Both the position numbers and the translations under genes were made by a program. The notes below the pieces were generated by a model that made no database searches, was not told the DNA's origin, and saw only the letters and a list, made by a program, of their open reading frames with translations. DNA of 64,000 nucleotides from an uncultured Clostridia bacterium (GTDB lineage: Bacteria > Bacillota > Clostridia > Lachnospirales > Lachnospiraceae): NCBI GenBank assembly GCA_946403295.1, contig CAMIZL010000001.1, forward strand, positions 124,001 through 188,000, read 5' to 3'. Positions 8,394-17,406 of the stretch are shown here, piece by piece. How positions within the stretch are numbered: the first letter of the stretch is position 1; every line of letters begins with the position of its first letter.

Positions 8394-9524
8394 ATGCCGT
8401 TTTTCTTCAGTATGGTTGTTGCTTTTATGCTCCTGTTTTTGACGGGCACGGCAACTTTCTATATGAAATTGATACCGAAAAAACGCATATTAAGGATCGT
8501 CTCTGTCGCCATGATGGTCGTCATAAATCTTGGAACCGTATGGTTTATGGTCAACAAAATGTCTGAGACGGACGGTTTCATATATAGAGCATGCATGTTC
8601 CTCGCGACTCTATGTTTTGTCGTAAACATATACGGAGCTGTTTTCTTCCTGATATCGCTTATCGTACGTCTTTCATGCAGGATCCTTAAGAAGAAGGATT
8701 CAAAAGTCGCTGTATTCCTTCGCGGGAAATATTTCAGGCTTTGCGTACTATCGTTTACGGTACTCCTCGGGATCGCGGGCTATATAAACATGTCGATCGT
8801 TAACGTCCGGGACTACGATGTCTACACGGACAAGCTGCCGGCAGGGAAGGAATACACTTTTGCCGTGATAACGGATATGCATCTTTCAACGGGTGTTTAT
8901 GCGGGAAGGGTTGATGATCTGTTTGAGAAGATCAACGATACAGGCTGTGATGCCGTACTTTTTGTCGGAGATATCGCGGACAATAAAACGTCTAAGGCAG
9001 CCTATGACGAGCTGCGTAAGGCTCTCGGCACGCTAAAGTGTCCGCTCGGCGCCTTTTATGCGGACGGCAATCATGATGATTCGGGATCGCAAAATATGCG
9101 CGTTCTTATGACCAATGCAGGCGTTAAGGTGCTTTCCGACGAGAAATATGAACTTACTCCCGAGATAACGCTTTACGGGAGAAACGATCCGCGATCCTTC
9201 AGAGGCGGAAAAACAAAGATACCGACAGATCTTTCGGATGAAAAATTCAATCTTATAATGACACACCAGCCCGTTAACCTCAGCTTGTTTGCCGACGCAG
9301 GCGCGGATCTTTCGGTCAGCGGTCACACACACGGTGAGCAATTCCCGCTCATGTATCCCATCATAGCCGCAAGCAACGACGCTGTTATGGGTCATGATTC
9401 GATAGACGGTATGGATGTTATAGTCAGTCGCGGAGTTGGCGGATGGGGACTTCATTTTTCGCTCCCTTCGCCGAAAGAGATAGCGCTTGTGCATGTTATA
9501 TCAGAGGTAGATTATGACAGATAG
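8394..9524 (+). CDS. Membrane-anchored metallophosphoesterase (YkuE-like)
   Basis: A 376-residue protein with three or four hydrophobic N-terminal helices (from FFFSMVVAFMLLFLTG to about residue 145) and a C-terminal calcineurin-like phosphoesterase domain: ITDMHLS, FVGDIADN, YADGNHDD, MTHQPVN and SGHTHGEQ supply the dinuclear metal ligands. The start at 8394 is chosen because GAGGAGG (8381-8387) lies 6 bp upstream; an in-frame TTG at 8355 has no such site. Its end overlaps the next gene by 11 bp. The family includes lipid-modifying phosphoesterases at the membrane; the substrate here is unknown. Confidence 0.85.
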   Translation: MPFFFSMVVAFMLLFLTGTATFYMKLIPKKRILRIVSVAMMVVINLGTVWFMVNKMSETDGFIYRACMFLATLCFVVNIYGAVFFLISLIVRLSCRILKKKDSKVAVFLRGKYFRLCVLSFTVLLGIAGYINMSIVNVRDYDVYTDKLPAGKEYTFAVITDMHLSTGVYAGRVDDLFEKINDTGCDAVLFVGDIADNKTSKAAYDELRKALGTLKCPLGAFYADGNHDDSGSQNMRVLMTNAGVKVLSDEKYELTPEITLYGRNDPRSFRGGKTKIPTDLSDEKFNLIMTHQPVNLSLFADAGADLSVSGHTHGEQFPLMYPIIAASNDAVMGHDSIDGMDVIVSRGVGGWGLHFSLPSPKEIALVHVISEVDYDR

Positions 9525-10260
9525 TGTATTTTTTCTCAGAACAGCGGATCTTTATATCAGTCCGATCGCTTCCGTGGAATACGAATTACTCGCTAAAGGC
9601 GAGGAGTCGGAGACTTTTAACGAAAACGAAAGAAAATATCTGACGGATGAGCTGCTTTCGGAGCTTGAAAAGATATGCGTGGATGACGAAGACTCCGGTT
9701 TCATCTTCAACACGGTCTGGAGAGTGAGACTCAGGGCAAATATCAAGGAGCAGGTAGGACTCTTCCGTTTTCTTGGGCCTCAAAAAAAAGGAAGAGTCGG
9801 TTTCGAGGTCGTTATCTTCCCTGAGTACAGGCATATGGGATACGGTCGTCAGCTTTTGACGAAGATGACTTCTTTCGCGTTCGAGCAAAATGATGTTTAT
9901 TATCTGTATTCCGACGTCAACAGCAAAGAAGAACCTATGGAATATGAACGTATCTTAAGACGCTCCGGTTTTAAAACGGAGGAAGAGATGATAGATCCTT
10001 TCGCCGCCGAGAGGATGATCGATGACGAAGAGATCATAAACCACAAGATCCCCGACAGGCTCATAAAGGAAGCGGACGTAACGTCATATTCCGCTGCGTA
10101 TGTAATGATCGGACTTTGTGTCGGTATGATAATAAGCATTATCACCAATCTGATGCTTGAAGGACTTGCGGGAGGTCTTATCTTCTCAACGGTCATGGGT
10201 GCGATCATGGACCACTTTGAACTTAAACACAGAAAGCATATCATATACGGTGACGATTGA
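9514..10260 (+). CDS. GNAT-like N-acetyltransferase with C-terminal membrane hairpin
   Basis: A 248-residue protein. The core GRVGFEVVIFPEYRHMGYGRQLL (quoted in parts: VGFEVVIFPEYRHMGYG) carries the acetyl-CoA-binding R/QxxGxG-type loop of GNAT enzymes, at about residues 90-115, with a following RRSGFK at the C-terminal strand. Residues about 190-235 form two hydrophobic segments (VMIGLCVGMIISIITNLML and a Gly-rich second one) and the tail is charged, so the enzyme is probably membrane-attached. It overlaps the phosphoesterase upstream (11 bp), and its TGA shares bases with the ATG of the GTPase gene (TGATG), so all three are co-translated. Acceptor substrate unknown. Confidence 0.7.
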   Translation: MTDSVFFLRTADLYISPIASVEYELLAKGEESETFNENERKYLTDELLSELEKICVDDEDSGFIFNTVWRVRLRANIKEQVGLFRFLGPQKKGRVGFEVVIFPEYRHMGYGRQLLTKMTSFAFEQNDVYYLYSDVNSKEEPMEYERILRRSGFKTEEEMIDPFAAERMIDDEEIINHKIPDRLIKEADVTSYSAAYVMIGLCVGMIISIITNLMLEGLAGGLIFSTVMGAIMDHFELKHRKHIIYGDD

Positions 10261-13001
10261 TGCGACGTTTGGTCATAGGAATCCTCGCTCATGTAGATGC
10301 GGGAAAAACAACTTTGTCCGAAGCTGTCCTCTACAAGACGGAGAGGATCAGAAAGCTGGGAAGAGTCGACAAAAAAGACGCTTTCCTGGATAATTTTGCC
10401 CTTGAACGCGAACGCGGCATTACGATATTTTCAAAACAGGCCGTTTTTGAGAGGGGTGATGTGAGCTTTACGCTCATAGATACTCCGGGACACGTTGATT
10501 TCTCCACTGAGATGGAAAGAGCTTTGTCGGTGCTTGACATAGCCGTTCTTGTCATAAGCGGTACCGACGGGATCCAGGCTCATACAAGAACTCTTTGGCG
10601 GCTTCTCGAGCACTACGATATCCCCACATTCATATTCATAAACAAAACAGACCGGGAAGGCTGCGACAGGGACGCTCTTAAAAAAGAACTTTCGTCACAG
10701 CTTTCCGATGCATGCATTTCGTTTAACGATCCCGATTTTAAAGAATATGTAGCTACATGTGACGAAGAGGTAATGGAAAGATTTATAGAAACGGGAGATA
10801 TTTCTGCGGACGATATAAAGGATCTCGTTGGCGAAAGAAAGCTCTTTCCCTGCTTCTTCGGATCTGCGCTAAGGCTTGACGGAGTAGACGAATTCCTTGA
10901 CGGTCTGGCTGAATATTCTCCGTCGGTTCCATGTAACGATGAACTGTCCGCGAGGATATATAAGATCGGCAGAGACAACGACGGCAACAGATTGACTTAT
11001 ATGAAGCTTACGGGCGGTGTCTTAAAGAACAGATCGGTGATCGAATATACGGCTCTTAAGGACGAAACCGTATTGCTGCGTCGTACGGACGAAGAACACG
11101 ACGAGTCGCCCGTAACGGTCGATCACAAAGAAAAGATCACACAGATCCGCATATACGAGGGTGAGAAATATGAAACGGTCGAAACGGCCGAACAGGGGAT
11201 GGTCGTTGCTGTTCTCGGCCTTACGGCCACATACTCTGGACAGGTTATCGGACGTGGTGAAGAAGAGGGAGAAAACCGTATTGTTCCAGTTATGACATAT
11301 AAATTAAAAGCGCGTGACAGATCGGCGCTAATGGCAATCCTTCCCAAGCTTAAGATCCTCGAAGAGGAAGATCCCACATTGCAGGTCACATGGAACGATG
11401 AGCTTAAAGAGCTTCAGATCAGCGTGATGGGAGATATTCAGCTTGAGATAATCAAACGCGAGCTCCTTGACAGATTCGGGGAAGACGTGGATTTCGACAA
11501 GGGAAGTGTCCTTTACAAAGAAACCGTAAAAGAACCGGTTCTTGGGGTCGGTCATTTTGAACCGCTCCGTCATTATGCCGAGGTACAGATCATGATAGAA
11601 CCCGCGGAAAGAGGAGCGGGTCTTTCGGCGCATTCCTCGGTTTCGGTAAATGATCTTGAAATGAACTGGCAAAGGCTTATATTGACGCACATATTCGAGA
11701 GAAAACATAAAGGAATCCTCACGGGAGCGGAGCTTACTGATGTGAATATCTCTCTTGTTGCGGGACGCGCACATCTTAAACATACGGAGGGCGGAGACTT
11801 TAGACAGGCAACCTATAGGGCCGTACGGCAGGGCCTTATGCGTGCGCGCGAAGAAGGTAAATGCGTCCTTTTGGAGCCCTACTATGAGCTTACGATCGAG
11901 CTGCCGCGATCGGTCTGCGGCCGCGCCATGACCGATATTGAAAGTCGTTTCGGCCGCGTAACTTCGCAATATGAGGTCGGATATCAGGATATGGTCGGGA
12001 TCACGGGAGTGGCTCCCGTTTCGACCATGCAGGGTTATTCACGCGAACTGGCTGCATATACGAAGGGACTCGGAAGCATATATTGCTCGTTCTTCGGATA
12101 TCTTCCCTGTCACAATACAGAGGAAGTAACGGCACTTAGCGCCTATGACCCCGACAAGGATCTTCGTAATCCTTCGTCATCCGTATTTTGTGCTCACGGT
12201 GCGGGATTCGTTGTGGAATGGAATGATGTTGACAGCTATAAGCATCTTGATTTCGATACGGAAACGGGAACATTGAGGGGAGATAAGGATTCGGATCCTT
12301 CCGCGCCTTTCTGTTTCGTATCGCATGCAACCGATGAACCTGCGATCGGAACAGAAGAGATAGACGAGATCATTTCGAGGACCTTCCACGCAAACAAAAA
12401 AGACCATACATACAGAAATCCTTTCAGAAAACACAAAGCAGCGGATAAGGGAAACGAAAGAAGGATCTTAAACGACGGCAGAGAAAACTCCGTTGATAAC
12501 AGATATTCAAAGACAGTCGGAACGAATGGTCGTGAAAGATATCTTCTTGTTGACGGCTATAACATCATCTTCAAGTGGCCGGAGCTTGCCGAGCTCGCCG
12601 GGATAAACATTGACGGGGCGAGAGACCGCCTCAACGATATTCTCTGCGATTATCAGGCTCAAAACGGTTGCAGATTAATGGTTGTCTATGATGCATACCG
12701 CGTCGCGGGACATCCCACGGAATACTTTGATCATCACAATATCATCGTTGTCTTTACAAAAGAAGCGGAAACAGCGGACAAATTCATCGAGCGATTCGCA
12801 CATGAAAACGCAAAGCAGGCCGACATAAGTGTGGCAACGTCCGACGGTTTGGAGCAGATCATAATAAGAGGCGCGGGATGCCGCCTGGTAACGGCCAACG
12901 ATCTGCTTGAAGAGGTGAACCGGGCGCGCTCCGAAACGAGGAGACGGATTGAGGAGGGGCATGTTGATAAGGTTACGACACGCATCGGGGATCTTATGTG
13001 A
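10260..13001 (+). CDS. EF-G/TetM-like translation GTPase fused to a YacP/Rae1-type NYN ribonuclease domain
   Basis: A 913-residue fusion, versus about 640 for Tet(M). Residues 1-about 680 are a complete ribosomal GTPase: G1 AHVDAGKTT (residues 10-18), G2 RGITIFSK, G3 DTPGHVDF, G4 NKTD, then domain II, domain IV and an EF-G-like end (VSTMQGYSRELAAYTKG). A polar linker of about 60 residues leads to residues 760-913, a YacP-like NYN domain: LLVDGYNIIFKWPEL (Asp765), VVYDAYRV, VFTKEAETADKFIE, VATSDGLEQ. In Bacillus, YacP (Rae1) is a separate endonuclease that cuts mRNA in the ribosomal A site. ATG at 10260 overlaps the GNAT stop. Tetracycline resistance cannot be inferred; a ribosome-rescue or mRNA-decay role is inferred. 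Confidence 0.88.
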   Translation: MRRLVIGILAHVDAGKTTLSEAVLYKTERIRKLGRVDKKDAFLDNFALERERGITIFSKQAVFERGDVSFTLIDTPGHVDFSTEMERALSVLDIAVLVISGTDGIQAHTRTLWRLLEHYDIPTFIFINKTDREGCDRDALKKELSSQLSDACISFNDPDFKEYVATCDEEVMERFIETGDISADDIKDLVGERKLFPCFFGSALRLDGVDEFLDGLAEYSPSVPCNDELSARIYKIGRDNDGNRLTYMKLTGGVLKNRSVIEYTALKDETVLLRRTDEEHDESPVTVDHKEKITQIRIYEGEKYETVETAEQGMVVAVLGLTATYSGQVIGRGEEEGENRIVPVMTYKLKARDRSALMAILPKLKILEEEDPTLQVTWNDELKELQISVMGDIQLEIIKRELLDRFGEDVDFDKGSVLYKETVKEPVLGVGHFEPLRHYAEVQIMIEPAERGAGLSAHSSVSVNDLEMNWQRLILTHIFERKHKGILTGAELTDVNISLVAGRAHLKHTEGGDFRQATYRAVRQGLMRAREEGKCVLLEPYYELTIELPRSVCGRAMTDIESRFGRVTSQYEVGYQDMVGITGVAPVSTMQGYSRELAAYTKGLGSIYCSFFGYLPCHNTEEVTALSAYDPDKDLRNPSSSVFCAHGAGFVVEWNDVDSYKHLDFDTETGTLRGDKDSDPSAPFCFVSHATDEPAIGTEEIDEIISRTFHANKKDHTYRNPFRKHKAADKGNERRILNDGRENSVDNRYSKTVGTNGRERYLLVDGYNIIFKWPELAELAGINIDGARDRLNDILCDYQAQNGCRLMVVYDAYRVAGHPTEYFDHHNIIVVFTKEAETADKFIERFAHENAKQADISVATSDGLEQIIIRGAGCRLVTANDLLEEVNRARSETRRRIEEGHVDKVTTRIGDLM

Positions 13002-14775
13002 TGTCGTCAAGCTGGCTTGTGTAGAGTTTGTAGTAGGCACCTTTCTTTGCGATGAGCTCGTCATGGCTGCCGGCTTCCACGATCCCGCCGTCATCGATAT
13101 ACATTATGAGATCGCAGTTGCGTATCGTTGAGAGACGGTGAGCTATGATGAATGAGGTACGACCCTTGAGCATCGTGTCGAGACCTTTTTGAAGAGCTTT
13201 TTCGGTCTGCACGTCGATGCTTGATGTAGCTTCGTCGAGGATCAGGATCGCGGGATCAGAAAGTAGTGTACGCGCAAACGATATCAGCTGCTTCTGACCC
13301 TGTGAAAGGAGAGATCCGCGCTCTTTAACTTCCGTATCGTAGCCGTCTGTCATGTTAACGATGAAATGATCGGCACAAACCTTTTGAGAAGCCGCAATTA
13401 TCTCTTCGTCCGTGGCATCGAGTTTTCCGTAACGGATGTTATCCTTTATCGTACCGGAAAAGATGAAGCTGTCCTGAAGCATGATACCCATTTGCGAGCG
13501 AAGAGACTCGAGCGTGACTTCGCTAATGTCATGGCCGTCTATCAAAACGCGTCCGCTGTCCACATCATAGAAACGCGATATGAGATTTACGATCGTACTC
13601 TTTCCGGCTCCGGTTGGACCGACGAGAGCGACGCTCATACCGGGATCGATCTTAAACGAAACGTGGTGCAATACTTCTTTGTCTTCTTCGTATGAGAAGG
13701 ATACGTCTTCAAATTCAACGCTGCCCTTGATGGGAGGCAGTTCTGTGGCATTCTCTTTGTTGTCGACGGTGACTTTTTCACCCATGGTCTCAAAGATCCT
13801 TTCGAGATATGCCATGTTGTTCATAAAATTGTTGAAGATATTGCCGAGGTTCATGATGGGCTGCCAGAAGCGTGCCGCATATGAAGAGATCGCGATGATG
13901 ACACCGACGGATTTCGCACCCGTGCCGAAAAGCACCATACCGAAAAGGAAGATGGCCGCACGGATAAATACGGATATCAGGTCTATGCCCGGCCATATAA
14001 GGTTGTTGTATGTAACGGCCTTCATCCAGGTCTTTCGGCAGTCCTGTGAAAGATCGGCAAATATCCCGGCATTTTCTTCCTCGCGCGCAAATATCTGTGT
14101 GATACGTGCTCCGACAATGTTCTCCTGAAGGTAGGCATTGAGGTTGGAATTCTTGTTCGAAACCATCTGCCATGCCTTACGCTGTCTGTTCTTGATAAAG
14201 AACATGAACGCGGCGAGCACGGGTATGCCGCAAAGAACGACGAGAGACATCTCTATGTCCGTGATGAGCAGAAAGATCACGATGAACACCAGGTTTATCA
14301 TCTCGAGAATTGTATTGATAAGTCCGTTCGAGAGCATATCGGAGACGGAGTTTACATAGTTTACGACACGGATGAGTATCTTGCCGTGAGGTCTTGAATC
14401 GTAGTAATCGAAGGAGAGCTTTTGCAAATGTGCAAAGAGATCCTTTCTTATGTCAAAGATGATGTTCTGCGACACTTTGACCATGATGCGCTGTCTGATC
14501 GTTACAAAGATGATGCTGACTACGAACGCAACGATCAGGAGTATAACGAGCGTTATGAGGTATTTTGTGTCCTTGTCGGGTATCGCATGATCGAGCGCCT
14601 GCTGTGTGATCATGGGAGCGAAGAGAGCCGAACCTGCGGCGATCGCGCTCATGAGCATGGCGAAAAGCATGCGGGAAAGATATCTCTTGATATATTTGGA
14701 GGCGAGAAGGATATGCCTCATGTTAAACTCTTCCTGTAAAGTCTCATCGACCCTGAAAGTATTACGTTTGGCCAT
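12994..14775 (-). CDS. ABC exporter half-transporter, catalytically consensus subunit
   Basis: A 593-residue type IV ABC half-exporter: six transmembrane helices (to about residue 320) then a nucleotide-binding domain with Walker A GPTGAGKST, signature LLSQGQKQL, Walker B ILILDEATSS and H-loop AHRLST. Walker B Glu and the His are intact, but the signature is LSQGQ rather than LSGGQ. Start at 14775 is supported by GGAGGCGAT placed 8 bp before; an earlier in-frame ATG would lie inside the upstream gene. It begins 1 bp after the stop of its partner. Its 3' end overlaps the convergent GTPase gene by 8 bp. Likely exports a drug, lipid or peptide. Confidence 0.9.
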   Translation of the reverse strand: MAKRNTFRVDETLQEEFNMRHILLASKYIKRYLSRMLFAMLMSAIAAGSALFAPMITQQALDHAIPDKDTKYLITLVILLIVAFVVSIIFVTIRQRIMVKVSQNIIFDIRKDLFAHLQKLSFDYYDSRPHGKILIRVVNYVNSVSDMLSNGLINTILEMINLVFIVIFLLITDIEMSLVVLCGIPVLAAFMFFIKNRQRKAWQMVSNKNSNLNAYLQENIVGARITQIFAREEENAGIFADLSQDCRKTWMKAVTYNNLIWPGIDLISVFIRAAIFLFGMVLFGTGAKSVGVIIAISSYAARFWQPIMNLGNIFNNFMNNMAYLERIFETMGEKVTVDNKENATELPPIKGSVEFEDVSFSYEEDKEVLHHVSFKIDPGMSVALVGPTGAGKSTIVNLISRFYDVDSGRVLIDGHDISEVTLESLRSQMGIMLQDSFIFSGTIKDNIRYGKLDATDEEIIAASQKVCADHFIVNMTDGYDTEVKERGSLLSQGQKQLISFARTLLSDPAILILDEATSSIDVQTEKALQKGLDTMLKGRTSFIIAHRLSTIRNCDLIMYIDDGGIVEAGSHDELIAKKGAYYKLYTSQLDDIT

Positions 14776-14776
14776 G

Positions 14777-16597
14777 TCAGATCGCCTCCTTTCCGAATTT
14801 CTCGACATCGGCAAGATTCGTTCCCATCTGAAGGGCTACAAGATTTGCATAATATCCGCCTTTTGCGCAAAGCTCTTTATGAGTGCCTTCCTCTATGATG
14901 CGTCCGTCACCCATAACAAATATCTTGTCGCAATATTTTGTTGTTGAGATCCTCTGTGCGATGATGATCTTTGTATAGTCAAAATCGAGTTCGTTAAGCG
15001 AATCCCTGATATGCTTTTCCGTCTCCATGTCGACGGCCGAAGTGGTATCGTCGAGTATGAGTACAGAAGGCTTTATGGCAAGCGCACGCGCAAGAGAGAT
15101 ACGCTGCTTCTGGCCTCCCGAAAGTCCGACGCCGCGTTCACCGACGATCGTGTCGTATCCTTCGGGCATCTTGTCGATGAATTCCTGAGCTGCGGAATAT
15201 TTCGCATATTTAACGACCTCGTCCGATGAGAGCGAACTGTCGCCGTATGCGATATTGCCTTCGATGGTATCGGAGTAAAGCAGAACATCCTGGGTGGCAA
15301 GACCTATGTTGTGTCTGAGGTCCGTAAGCTCGTAGTCCCTGACGTTTATGCCGTCTATCCTTACTTCTCCCTGCTCCGGATCGTAGAAGCGCGGGATCAT
15401 ATGAATGAGAGAAGTCTTTCCGCAACCTGTTTCGCCGATGACGGCTACGGTCTGGCCGGGCTCGACTTTCATCGTGATATCCCTGAGAACCGGAACTGCG
15501 CCTCCCTCATAACCGAAAGAAACATGATCGAATTCGATGAGACCCTTAAAGCGGTCGGGATGTCTGATCGCGTTTTCCTTTGAAACGATACCGGCCTTTG
15601 AATTATAGATCTCCATGACTTTTTTCGATGCTGCCGCGAAACGCTGGAATTCGTTCATGATATTTCCGAGCATTCTCATGGGGTTGGCGATAGCCCATAT
15701 AAGCATTGAGAAGGAGACATATTCTCCGATGGTAAGTCTTCCGTTAATGATGAACATACCGCCTGCAAGAAGGAGAATGACAGGTAAAAGGTTGGCGAAA
15801 GTTTCGATGGCAGGGAAATACCTGAGCCATGTACGTTGTGTGTCCATGTTCGCTTCCGCGTAGCTTGTGTTTGACCTGTTAAATTTTTCCTTTTCGTATT
15901 GCTCGCGCGCAAATGCTTTTACGACACGGTTACCCGAGATATTTTCCTGGACATCGGTATTAAGACCCGAAAGCTTGTCACGAAGGATGCGGTGCTTCTC
16001 GGCCGATGCCTTCTTGAATCTGAGGATAACAAGGAAAAGCAGCGGTGTTATCGAGAGAACGCAGATCGCGAGAAGCGGGTCCATGATGAAGAAGTAGATC
16101 GCAGTTGCCAAAAAGAGCGAGAAACTGTCGACTACAGATTTGATAACCCATGCAACGTTATGACGAACGGCATCAAGGTCACCGGTAAGACGTGTCATAA
16201 GATCACCGGTTCTGTATTCGTTGTAGAAATTCATGTCCTGATGCTCGATCTTGTCGAAAAGGAAATTCCTTATCTTGTAGAGTGCATGCTGTGAAACATA
16301 TTCGTAAGCCATGCACGTGAAATAAACGATCGTAATCCTGACAAGGGTCAGGCCTACCATCAAAGAGAGATTGAGGATAAATTCGTTCAAATTGTCGGAA
16401 AGGGGGATCCCGCTTGATGCGGATTCCTCAAATAATGTAACTATACGTCCGGAAAAATACGGAACGATAAGCTGCATTATGTTGTAGACAATTGTCATGA
16501 AAATGGCTGTAACATAAAGGACGCGATGTCCGCCCATGTTTCCCCAAAGCCATCTCATCCATGATTTTTTCTTTGTCTCACGGATAGTTGTATCCAT
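14777..16597 (-). CDS. ABC exporter half-transporter, degenerate-site subunit
   Basis: A 606-residue half-exporter with six N-terminal helices and a nucleotide-binding domain: Walker A GETGCGKTS, canonical signature LSGGQKQR, but Walker B VLILDDTTSA has Asp in place of the catalytic Glu and the H-loop is AQRIST, with Gln for His. These changes complement the partner encoded next, giving one hydrolytic and one degenerate ATP site, as known for heterodimeric exporters such as TM287/288 and LmrCD. Start at 16597 follows an AAGGAGC site; earlier in-frame ATGs lack one. A consensus-spaced promoter lies at 16675-16703. Confidence 0.9.
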   Translation of the reverse strand: MDTTIRETKKKSWMRWLWGNMGGHRVLYVTAIFMTIVYNIMQLIVPYFSGRIVTLFEESASSGIPLSDNLNEFILNLSLMVGLTLVRITIVYFTCMAYEYVSQHALYKIRNFLFDKIEHQDMNFYNEYRTGDLMTRLTGDLDAVRHNVAWVIKSVVDSFSLFLATAIYFFIMDPLLAICVLSITPLLFLVILRFKKASAEKHRILRDKLSGLNTDVQENISGNRVVKAFAREQYEKEKFNRSNTSYAEANMDTQRTWLRYFPAIETFANLLPVILLLAGGMFIINGRLTIGEYVSFSMLIWAIANPMRMLGNIMNEFQRFAAASKKVMEIYNSKAGIVSKENAIRHPDRFKGLIEFDHVSFGYEGGAVPVLRDITMKVEPGQTVAVIGETGCGKTSLIHMIPRFYDPEQGEVRIDGINVRDYELTDLRHNIGLATQDVLLYSDTIEGNIAYGDSSLSSDEVVKYAKYSAAQEFIDKMPEGYDTIVGERGVGLSGGQKQRISLARALAIKPSVLILDDTTSAVDMETEKHIRDSLNELDFDYTKIIIAQRISTTKYCDKIFVMGDGRIIEEGTHKELCAKGGYYANLVALQMGTNLADVEKFGKEAI

Positions 16598-16674
16598 TTT
16601 TGTGCTCCTTAAAATTGTCACCCCGGAAGCGGATCGTTTTTCCGAAGTAAACGTTTTCTTACACACCTCTAAAT

Positions 16675-16703
16675 ATATTAATTCTCACCCCGTGATCGTA
16701 CAA
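16675..16703 (-). promoter_or_regulatory. Sigma-A-type promoter of the ABC exporter operon
   Basis: On the minus strand TTGTAC (16698-16703) and TAATAT (16675-16680) are separated by exactly 17 bp, 78 bp before the exporter start at 16597. Confidence 0.6.
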
Positions 16704-16768
16704 TCCATTTTTTGCGAATTATTACTCCATCTTTTGTCCTCGATAACGGTTATGTGAGAGGATATCAA

Positions 16769-16797
16769 TTGACATCACAGGGGCACACTGATATGCT
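16769..16797 (+). promoter_or_regulatory. Sigma-A-type promoter of the small lipoprotein gene
   Basis: Perfect -35 TTGACA (16769-16774), 17-bp spacer, -10 TATGCT (16792-16797), 56 bp before the start at 16854. It is divergent from the exporter promoter 66 bp away. A short dyad ATAAC-G-GTTAT (16743-16753) lies just upstream of the -35 box and could be a regulator site. Confidence 0.65.
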
Positions 16798-16853
16798 TGA
16801 TACATGATGATCGTAAAAAACAAACTCCGTTTTTTTGGGAAAGAGGGATGCTT

Positions 16854-17372
16854 ATGAAGAGAAAGATCTTTGTTGTGATCGTTATGCTTCTCGCGCTTTT
16901 ACTTACGGCTTGCGGCTCCGACAAATGTAAGAAATGCGACAAGAAAGTGTTTAAAGACGGGTTCTGCAGAGAGCATTATTTTGAAAATCTTGCCGGAAAT
17001 CTTGTATCGGATATTCTCGGTGATGTCAAGGATACTGTCGGCGACGCCCTGGGATTTTCTTTAGGCGTGGCAACAAAAGGCCTTGATACGGCAAAAGACG
17101 GCATATCCTCCGAGATCGGCGAACTTTCGGATTTCATCGATTCAATCGAGATAAGCGGAGATAAAGAGGCTTTCGATTCGATCAAAGAAAAGGCTCATGA
17201 ATTCCTTGATAATGAGATAAGCCCCGATGATGACGAAGAAACGGTCAAAGAAAAGATAAAAGATGCTCTCGGTTCGGTAAAAGACGACATGAAGGGCGAA
17301 ATCGAAGGATTCAGCGAGTCCGAAACAAAAGATCTGAAGAACGCGATCGACGAACTGCTCGGGATGTTTTGA
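16854..17372 (+). CDS. Small lipoprotein with Cys/His-rich N-terminus and helical body
   Basis: A 172-residue secreted lipoprotein. MKRKIFVVIVMLLALLLTAC is a clear type II signal with lipobox LTAC. The mature part begins with a compact CxxC...C..H motif (KCKKCDKKVFKDGFCREH) that could bind zinc, then runs into amphipathic, acidic helices (residues about 60-170) with many Lys-Asp/Glu pairs. No family is recognised beyond this. ATG at 16854 is preferred (AAGAGGG, 6 bp upstream); 16848 is possible. It has its own promoter and precedes the superoxide reductase by 34 bp, but whether they share a transcript or a job is unclear. Confidence 0.75.
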   Translation: MKRKIFVVIVMLLALLLTACGSDKCKKCDKKVFKDGFCREHYFENLAGNLVSDILGDVKDTVGDALGFSLGVATKGLDTAKDGISSEIGELSDFIDSIEISGDKEAFDSIKEKAHEFLDNEISPDDDEETVKEKIKDALGSVKDDMKGEIEGFSESETKDLKNAIDELLGMF

Positions 17373-17406
17373 GCGTCGGAGAAAATAAACACAAGGAGGG
17401 TTTACT

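Noticed and set aside
10260..13001. Tetracycline resistance gene of the Tet(M) class
   Set aside because: The GTPase half resembles that family in general, but the fusion, the length and the EF-G-like end do not allow a resistance claim from sequence alone.
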